6,495 nt of DNA from an uncultured Ruminococcus sp. (GTDB taxonomy: Bacteria; Bacillota; Clostridia; Oscillospirales; CAG-272), in assembly GCA_902783705.1 (NCBI GenBank), contig CACZSA010000241.1:1-6495 (forward strand). Direction: 5' to 3'. Below the pieces are notes generated by a model, which ran no database searches, was not told the DNA's origin, and saw nothing but the letters and a program-made list of their open reading frames with translations. A program made the translations under genes and the position numbers. Shown one piece after another: positions 1 to 3,973 of the stretch; position 1 is the stretch's first letter; every line of letters begins with the position of its first letter.

Positions 1-642
1 ATCGGGCTCGGGCGGTTCGGGTTCGCGCTGGCGGAGGAGCTGGCGTCGAAAGGGAAGGACGTCCTCGTGATCGACAAGGACCGCGACAAGATCAACCGTG
101 CTGCCGAGTTCACCGACAACGCGTTCGTGACCGACGTCCTCGTCGCCGACAATCTCGCGGCGGCAGGGCTCGCGGACGCGGACGTCGCCGTCATCGGGAT
201 CGGCTCGCGTATCGACGTCTCGATCCTCACCACGCTCAACGTGATGAAGCTCGGCGTGAAGCGCGTCATCGCCAAGGCCACGAGCAAGGAGCAGGGCGAG
301 GTCCTCGAACGCCTCGGCGCGGAGGTTATCTACCCCGAGCACGACATGGCCCTCCGCCTTGCCGGACGCCTCGCCTCTCCGCATATCCTCGAATACATCA
401 GCCTCTCCGAGACCGTGGACATCATGGAGCTCGCTCTCACGCCGCGCGTCGACGGAAAGACGGTGCTCGATCTCAACATCCGGAAGAACTGGGGGCTGAA
501 CATCATCGCCATCCGCCGGGGAGGAGAGGTCACCACCGCCATCACCCCCCAGACCGTCGTCCGTGAGAAGGACACCCTCGCCGTCATCGGCAGGACCGAG
601 GACATCCGGCGGTTCGAGGAGTACCTGCATGAGAGGGATTGA
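1..642 (+). CDS. ktrA: KtrA/TrkA-type potassium uptake regulatory protein (RCK domains), 5' end cut off
   Basis: Cytoplasmic gating subunit of a Ktr/Trk potassium transporter; it would form a ring beneath a KtrB/TrkH-type channel and respond to bound nucleotide. The frame is open from base 1 to the TGA at 640-642, giving 213 visible residues. It opens directly on the Rossmann motif GLGRFG (visible residues 2-7), with an acidic residue at the end of the second strand (VIDKD, D25), as expected for an RCK_N/TrkA_N domain. The segment around LERLGAEVIYPEHDMALRLA is typical of the family. The last ~80 residues match an RCK_C/TrkA_C domain, which in some Firmicutes relatives binds c-di-AMP (family knowledge, not visible here). 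Usual length is about 220 residues, so only some 5-10 N-terminal residues lie outside the window. The GTG at 67 is internal, not the start. A channel-subunit gene may lie upstream. KtrA, KtrC and TrkA cannot be separated from this sequence. Confidence 0.93.
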   Translation: MGLGRFGFALAEELASKGKDVLVIDKDRDKINRAAEFTDNAFVTDVLVADNLAAAGLADADVAVIGIGSRIDVSILTTLNVMKLGVKRVIAKATSKEQGEVLERLGAEVIYPEHDMALRLAGRLASPHILEYISLSETVDIMELALTPRVDGKTVLDLNIRKNWGLNIIAIRRGGEVTTAITPQTVVREKDTLAVIGRTEDIRRFEEYLHERD

Positions 643-693
643 GAGGACGGAGAAGCGGATTTGTACGGGCATTGTCCTGTAAAGGAAAGTGGC

Positions 694-698
694 GGAGG
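694..698 (+). promoter_or_regulatory. Ribosome binding site (GGAGG) of the small membrane protein gene
   Basis: GGAGG lies five bases before the ATG at 704. It selects this ATG over the in-frame GTG at 689, which lies upstream of the site itself. Confidence 0.8.
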
Positions 699-703
699 TT
701 TCC

Positions 704-1027
704 ATGAAGTTTCTGAATCGCATCCGGGATCTACTCGCGCAGGATTCCGTGAACCGCATCACGATCCCGCGGGATGTTCTCCTTGCGCTCTTCCTGATTC
801 AATGCCTTCTCCTTGAGATCTGCGAGCTGTTCTTTCACGGGATCTGGATCCTGATCGTCGTCCCGGTGGCGATCCTGACCTTCTTCTTTCTGCGTTTCTT
901 TTACAAGTTCTGGAAACGGTACTATTCTCCCGTCATGTTCTGGATTCAGCTGATTCTTTCGGGATGCCTGACGGGAGGTGTGTGTTTCCTTCTTCGAACA
1001 TACGTATTGACCGGGAACGTCTTCTGA
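704..1027 (+). CDS. Small three-helix integral membrane protein, function unknown
   Basis: I do not recognise a family. The product is 107 residues: a basic, amphipathic N-terminus (MKFLNRIRDLL), then three hydrophobic stretches at about residues 25-44, 47-68 and 76-101. Positive charges cluster at the N-terminus and in the loop between helices 2 and 3 (KFWKRYY), while the loop between helices 1 and 2 is acidic; the positive-inside rule gives N-in, C-out. There is no cleavable signal peptide and no enzymatic motif. The ATG at 704 is preferred because of the GGAGG at 694-698. The TGA at 1025-1027 is only 17 bases before the start of the MutS-like gene and overlaps an in-frame ATG of that gene by one base, so the two are very likely one transcript with coupled translation. 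A membrane anchor or partner for the ATPase is plausible but is inference. GC content in a sampled block is about 52%, below the 63% of a block in the upstream gene. Confidence 0.8.
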   Translation: MKFLNRIRDLLAQDSVNRITIPRDVLLALFLIQCLLLEICELFFHGIWILIVVPVAILTFFFLRFFYKFWKRYYSPVMFWIQLILSGCLTGGVCFLLRTYVLTGNVF

Positions 1028-1034
1028 TGGGAAA

Positions 1035-1040
1035 GGAGGG
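1035..1040 (+). promoter_or_regulatory. Ribosome binding site (GGAGGG) of the MutS-like gene
   Basis: AAAGGAGGG ends four bases before the ATG at 1045 and decides the start. The frame also holds ATGs at 964 (deep inside the membrane gene) and 1027 (overlapping its stop). The site lies downstream of both, so it can only serve 1045. Confidence 0.8.
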
Positions 1041-1044
1041 CTCC

Positions 1045-2577
1045 ATGAAGTTTTTTGATCGAACCAACGATGTGGCCGTATCGGACGGGATTCTGAAATT
1101 CCTGAAACTGGACGATCTTCTCTTTATCCGCAACGGAAATATCCTCGATTACCTGACGACGGACATCGGGGTACTGGAGCGGCGAAGAAGAGTTGTTTCG
1201 GACACCTCCCGCATCCCGGACTGCGCGGAGATCGTGGAATATTTGGTGAAGCAGCTCACCTATATTTCCGAGATCACGAAGAAAAAGAGCGTGTCCGACG
1301 TGGAGGAACGCTCCCTGTATTCGATCCGGCAGACCGAGCTCTATATGGAGATCGTGGACAAAACCGCCGAGTTTTGGAAATTGCACGGCAAGGAGTTCGA
1401 ATCCGACGATTACCGCGCGCTCTTCACCCGGATATGTGAGATTGCCGAAAGCGACGAATACCGTGCCCTGAAAGAGGGGACAGCCCGACTTGTTGAAGAG
1501 GTCACAAACGTGAAGAGCATCTCCCTCGGCTTCAACTTCGATGCCTCCCTGGCACCTTATGAAGCGGGCGTTATCAGCGTCAATCCCTATTACATCGAAT
1601 CGGGGACTTTGGTCGACCGGCTTCTCCGACTGGATTTTGAAAACAAGAATATGTCGATGGCCCCGCTGGTGTCGGCGAAGAAAAACACCCGAACGGAGGA
1701 CTTCGACGCGATGGAGCAGTCCATCTACCGCGCCCTCGGTCAGGTGTTCAAACGCGCGATCCGCCAATGGGAGCCGGAGGTCAACGCGTATATCGCGGAC
1801 AAGCTCTCGTTTCTGATCGAAGCCCTTCCTTCGTTCGAATTCATCTTGAAAATCAATCAGATCACCGCGCGAATGAAGCAGGCCGGGCTGAAGCTCACCG
1901 AACCGGTCTACTGCGAAAAATCGGAGCGGGTCTTCGAGGCGGACGGGCTGTACAATCCCGTACTCGCCATGAACCTCGCGGAGAAAGGCGCGGGGTCCTG
2001 CGTAGCAAACGACTTCTCCTTCGACGAGCAGGGAATGGTCTATATCCTCACAGGACCGAACAACGGCGGCAAGTCCGTCTTCATGTCATCCGTCTGCGTC
2101 GCGCAGATTCTTGCGCAGCTTGGGATGGAAGTGCCCGCAAAGAGGCTGAAGATCAGTCCGTTGGAAGGGATTTTCGTCCACATGCCCTCTTATGAAGGGC
2201 TGAACGCAAAAGGGCGGCTGATGGATGAATGCGAGAGGATCAAACAGATTTTTGAGAAGATGCCGGAGTACGCCCTGGCTGTATTCGATGAAACCTATTC
2301 CTCCACCGATCCCGACGATGCGATCGAACTTTCCGTTCACCTGATTCGGGCATTATCCGCAAAGCGTGTCAGAAGTATCTACGGGACACACTACCACGCG
2401 TTAAAGGCACGAATGGATGAAGAACAGGCAGAGGGTGTGGACTATCTGACTGCCGGACTTGATTCTGACGGCAGAAGAACATACCGCATCACCCGCACTA
2501 CTGAGGACAACGCAAGCGACGGATTCAAGATCGCGGAGAAAATGGGCGTTACCTTTGAGAATCTCGCTGGAGTTTAA
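1045..2577 (+). CDS. Divergent MutS-family ATPase lacking the mismatch-recognition domain
   Basis: A 510-residue protein with a C-terminal MutS-type ABC ATPase. Walker A is GPNNGGKS at residues 337-344, followed by a MutS-like stretch (AQILAQLGMEVPA). Walker B is LAVFDE with D415 and the catalytic E416, and the switch histidine motif GTHYHAL begins at 447. Residues 1-330 are largely helical and resemble a MutS core/lever region (LGFNFDASLAPYEAGVISVN around 161-180); the N-terminal mismatch-reading domain with its Phe-x-Glu motif is absent. Canonical MutS is about 850 residues. The loop after Walker B reads YSSTDPDD instead of GRGTST; its TDP recalls MutS2, but no KOW or Smr nuclease domain follows. 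The canonical STFM signature region is replaced by KGRLMDE (390-396). ATP-driven DNA or nucleic-acid structure binding is the family expectation; ordinary mismatch repair is unlikely. The start is set by the GGAGGG at 1035. GC in sampled blocks is 48-55%, lower than the potassium regulator upstream and the sialidase-like gene downstream. Confidence 0.88.
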   Translation: MKFFDRTNDVAVSDGILKFLKLDDLLFIRNGNILDYLTTDIGVLERRRRVVSDTSRIPDCAEIVEYLVKQLTYISEITKKKSVSDVEERSLYSIRQTELYMEIVDKTAEFWKLHGKEFESDDYRALFTRICEIAESDEYRALKEGTARLVEEVTNVKSISLGFNFDASLAPYEAGVISVNPYYIESGTLVDRLLRLDFENKNMSMAPLVSAKKNTRTEDFDAMEQSIYRALGQVFKRAIRQWEPEVNAYIADKLSFLIEALPSFEFILKINQITARMKQAGLKLTEPVYCEKSERVFEADGLYNPVLAMNLAEKGAGSCVANDFSFDEQGMVYILTGPNNGGKSVFMSSVCVAQILAQLGMEVPAKRLKISPLEGIFVHMPSYEGLNAKGRLMDECERIKQIFEKMPEYALAVFDETYSSTDPDDAIELSVHLIRALSAKRVRSIYGTHYHALKARMDEEQAEGVDYLTAGLDSDGRRTYRITRTTEDNASDGFKIAEKMGVTFENLAGV

Positions 2578-2614
2578 GCCGCAGCTGAGAGACGAATCTG
2601 TACCGAAGCAATTT

Positions 2615-2623
2615 AAGAAAGGA
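2615..2623 (+). promoter_or_regulatory. Ribosome binding site of the sialidase-like gene
   Basis: AAGAAAGGA lies nine bases before the ATG at 2633. It supports this start over the in-frame ATG at 2459, which is still inside the MutS-like gene. Confidence 0.6.
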
Positions 2624-2632
2624 CACAACACC

Positions 2633-3724
2633 ATGAAATTCACCTCCCTCCTCGACATTGCGCCGCAGCCCGGCAATCCGCGGAACAGCGAAGGCGCTTT
2701 CCTGCCCCTCCGGGACGGACGCATCGCCTATCTGTACAGCCGCTATGCCGGAGAAAGCGCGGGGGACCACGCCTACGCCGAGATCGCCGCGATCTTCTGG
2801 GACGGGCGGACCTTCACCGAACCGCGCATCCTCGTGCGCCCGGAGCCCGGCACCGACGAGACCAACTGCATGAGCGTCTCCGCCGCCCGGATGCAGAACG
2901 GCGACGCAGCGGTGTTCTATCTCGTGAAGCATCGGGGCGTCTCCTCCGAATACATCCTGCGCCGCTCGACGGACGAATTCCTGACCCTCGGGGATCCCGT
3001 CCGGGTCGTCTCGCCGCTCTATCCCGGCTACTACGTCGTCAACAATGACCGCGTCGTCCCCCTCTCGGACGGACGCTGGATGACCGCCGCGGCGATCCAT
3101 CCGTCGACCATGAACTACCACGGACAGCGCGACCACGTCGACGGACGCTCGAAGGCCGCGTTCTTCGCCTCCTCGGACGACGGGCGGACCTGGGCCCAGC
3201 TCTCCGACTTCATCGCCCTCCCCGGCGGCGCGCATTCCTCGTCCGGGCTGCAGGAGCCGGGACTCTGCGAGCTGCCGAACGGCGTGCTCTGGGCGTATTT
3301 CCGCACCGATCTCGGACGGCATTACGAGAGCTTCTCCCATGACGGCGGGCGCACATGGACGATCCCCCAGCCCTCGGCCTTCACCGCCCCCTGCTCGCCG
3401 ATCCTTGTGAAGCGCAATCCGCACGACGGGAAGTATTACGCGGTCTGGAACCCGGTTCCCGAGACGCCGTGCCGCTACCGCTGGACGAAGGCACCCGCGA
3501 TCTGGACGGGAGGACGCACGCCGCTCGTGATCGCCTCCTCGGACGACGGGGTGCGTTTCGGCGAGCCGGAGGTCATCGAGGACGATCCCGGGGCGGGGTA
3601 CTGCTATCCGGCGCTCTGCTTCACGGGGCCCGGCGAGATGCTCCTCTCCTACTGCGCGGGGAGCGAAACGCTCGGCGACGAGATGTGCCTCGTGCGCACG
3701 CGGATCGCGAAGATCGCGCTCTGA
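2633..3724 (+). CDS. Sialidase-like BNR/Asp-box beta-propeller protein
   Basis: A 363-residue protein of the sialidase superfamily, probably the BNR_2 type. Asp-boxes (S-x-D-x-G-x-x-W/F) are clear at residues 180-187 (SSDDGRTW), 235-242 (SHDGGRTW) and 302-309 (SSDDGVRF), with a degenerate one near 112-116. The segment QEPGLCELPNGVLWAYFRT (207-225) is the typical family core, supplying a candidate glutamate (E208) and active-site arginine (R224). The opening NSEGAFLPLRDGRIAYLYSRY is family-like, but there is no YRIP motif for the first arginine of true sialidases, so the substrate may not be sialic acid. No signal peptide or membrane segment is visible, implying a cytoplasmic protein acting on imported sugars or glycosides (inference). 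It follows the MutS-like gene by 55 bases with no clear terminator between, so read-through is possible. Its GC (about 70% in a sampled block) is far above that of the preceding gene. Other glycoside-active propellers are alternatives. Confidence 0.87.
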   Translation: MKFTSLLDIAPQPGNPRNSEGAFLPLRDGRIAYLYSRYAGESAGDHAYAEIAAIFWDGRTFTEPRILVRPEPGTDETNCMSVSAARMQNGDAAVFYLVKHRGVSSEYILRRSTDEFLTLGDPVRVVSPLYPGYYVVNNDRVVPLSDGRWMTAAAIHPSTMNYHGQRDHVDGRSKAAFFASSDDGRTWAQLSDFIALPGGAHSSSGLQEPGLCELPNGVLWAYFRTDLGRHYESFSHDGGRTWTIPQPSAFTAPCSPILVKRNPHDGKYYAVWNPVPETPCRYRWTKAPAIWTGGRTPLVIASSDDGVRFGEPEVIEDDPGAGYCYPALCFTGPGEMLLSYCAGSETLGDEMCLVRTRIAKIAL

Positions 3725-3738
3725 CGGGCGGTCCTCCG

Positions 3739-3769
3739 GCGGAAAACGAAAAAATATAAAATTTTCCGC
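3739..3769 (+). terminator. Inverted repeat after the sialidase-like gene, possible weak terminator
   Basis: GCGGAAAA (3739-3746) and TTTTCCGC (3762-3769) are perfect 8-base complements around a 15-base A-rich loop, 14 bases after the stop codon. The stem is only half G+C and no U-run follows, so it is not a textbook intrinsic terminator. A second, weaker stem (CGCGGG 3767-3772 with CCCGCG 3788-3793) overlaps its right arm and could compete with it. Confidence 0.3.
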
Positions 3770-3883
3770 GGGAACGGGAACTTTTCACCCGCGCGCGGCG
3801 TCTAATCCCCGACGATTGGCGCGAAACTTGTAAAAACATTGTGAATTTTACGCCGACGGTCCCCGCTGTGACGCAGAATGCGG

Positions 3884-3889
3884 TATAAT
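3884..3889 (+). promoter_or_regulatory. Probable sigma-A type -10 box (TATAAT) for the surface protein gene
   Basis: A perfect TATAAT stands 84 bases before the ATG at 3974, in an intergenic region that is AT-rich just upstream (3824-3850). No good -35 hexamer exists at 16-18 bases: the bases there are GC-rich (about CCCCGC at 3861-3866). TTGTAA at 3828-3833 is far too distant. Transcription would begin near 3896, giving a leader of about 78 bases. The promoter may depend on an activator or an alternative geometry. Confidence 0.5.
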
Positions 3890-3898
3890 AATCATGGC

Positions 3899-3949
3899 CC
3901 CGTGTCCTCTGGCGCGGGATGACAATCGGATTTCCCCTGCCCCGGCAGG
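3899..3949 (+). promoter_or_regulatory. Two consecutive stem-loops in the mRNA leader of the surface protein gene
   Basis: CCCGTG (3899-3904) can pair with CGCGGG (3913-3918), with one G-U, around an 8-base loop. CCTGC (3936-3940) pairs with GCAGG (3945-3949) around CCCG. Both lie between the predicted transcription start and the ribosome binding site at 3958-3964, leaving that site unpaired. Such leader hairpins can stabilise mRNA of abundant surface proteins; they match no riboswitch class I know. Confidence 0.35.
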
Positions 3950-3957
3950 AGACAGAA

Positions 3958-3964
3958 GAAAGGA
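3958..3964 (+). promoter_or_regulatory. Ribosome binding site of the surface protein gene
   Basis: GAAAGGA lies nine bases before the ATG at 3974. That ATG opens directly into a well-formed signal peptide, which confirms the start. Confidence 0.65.
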
Positions 3965-3973
3965 TACATAGTT

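Noticed and set aside
67..69. GTG as a start for the potassium regulator gene
   Set aside because: The same frame is open upstream and encodes the essential GLGRFG nucleotide-binding motif, so the true start is left of the window.
664..681. Possible small hairpin (ACGGG/CCTGT) between the first two genes
   Set aside because: Only five pairs including a G-U, and no U-run follows; too weak to call a terminator or regulator.
964..1044. Earlier starts (964 or 1027) for the MutS-like gene
   Set aside because: 964 lies deep in the membrane protein gene without a ribosome binding site. 1027 overlaps the upstream stop and remains a weak alternative, but the GGAGGG at 1035-1040 serves only 1045.
946..1767. 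A 273-codon minus-strand frame over the MutS-like gene
   Set aside because: No domain or plausible ribosome binding site, and it lies opposite a frame with clear family similarity.
2578..2632. Possible promoter or terminator between the MutS-like and sialidase-like genes
   Set aside because: No stem-loop with a U-run and no -35/-10 pair could be made out in the 55 bases, apart from the ribosome binding site.
2549..3424. A 291-codon minus-strand frame over the sialidase-like gene
   Set aside because: Gly/Arg/Ala-rich translation without motifs, opposite a frame with three Asp-boxes; an effect of high GC.
3767..3800. GC-rich CGCG tract as a CRISPR-like or repeat element
   Set aside because: Only one short weak stem and no spaced repeats; consistent with ordinary GC-rich intergenic DNA.
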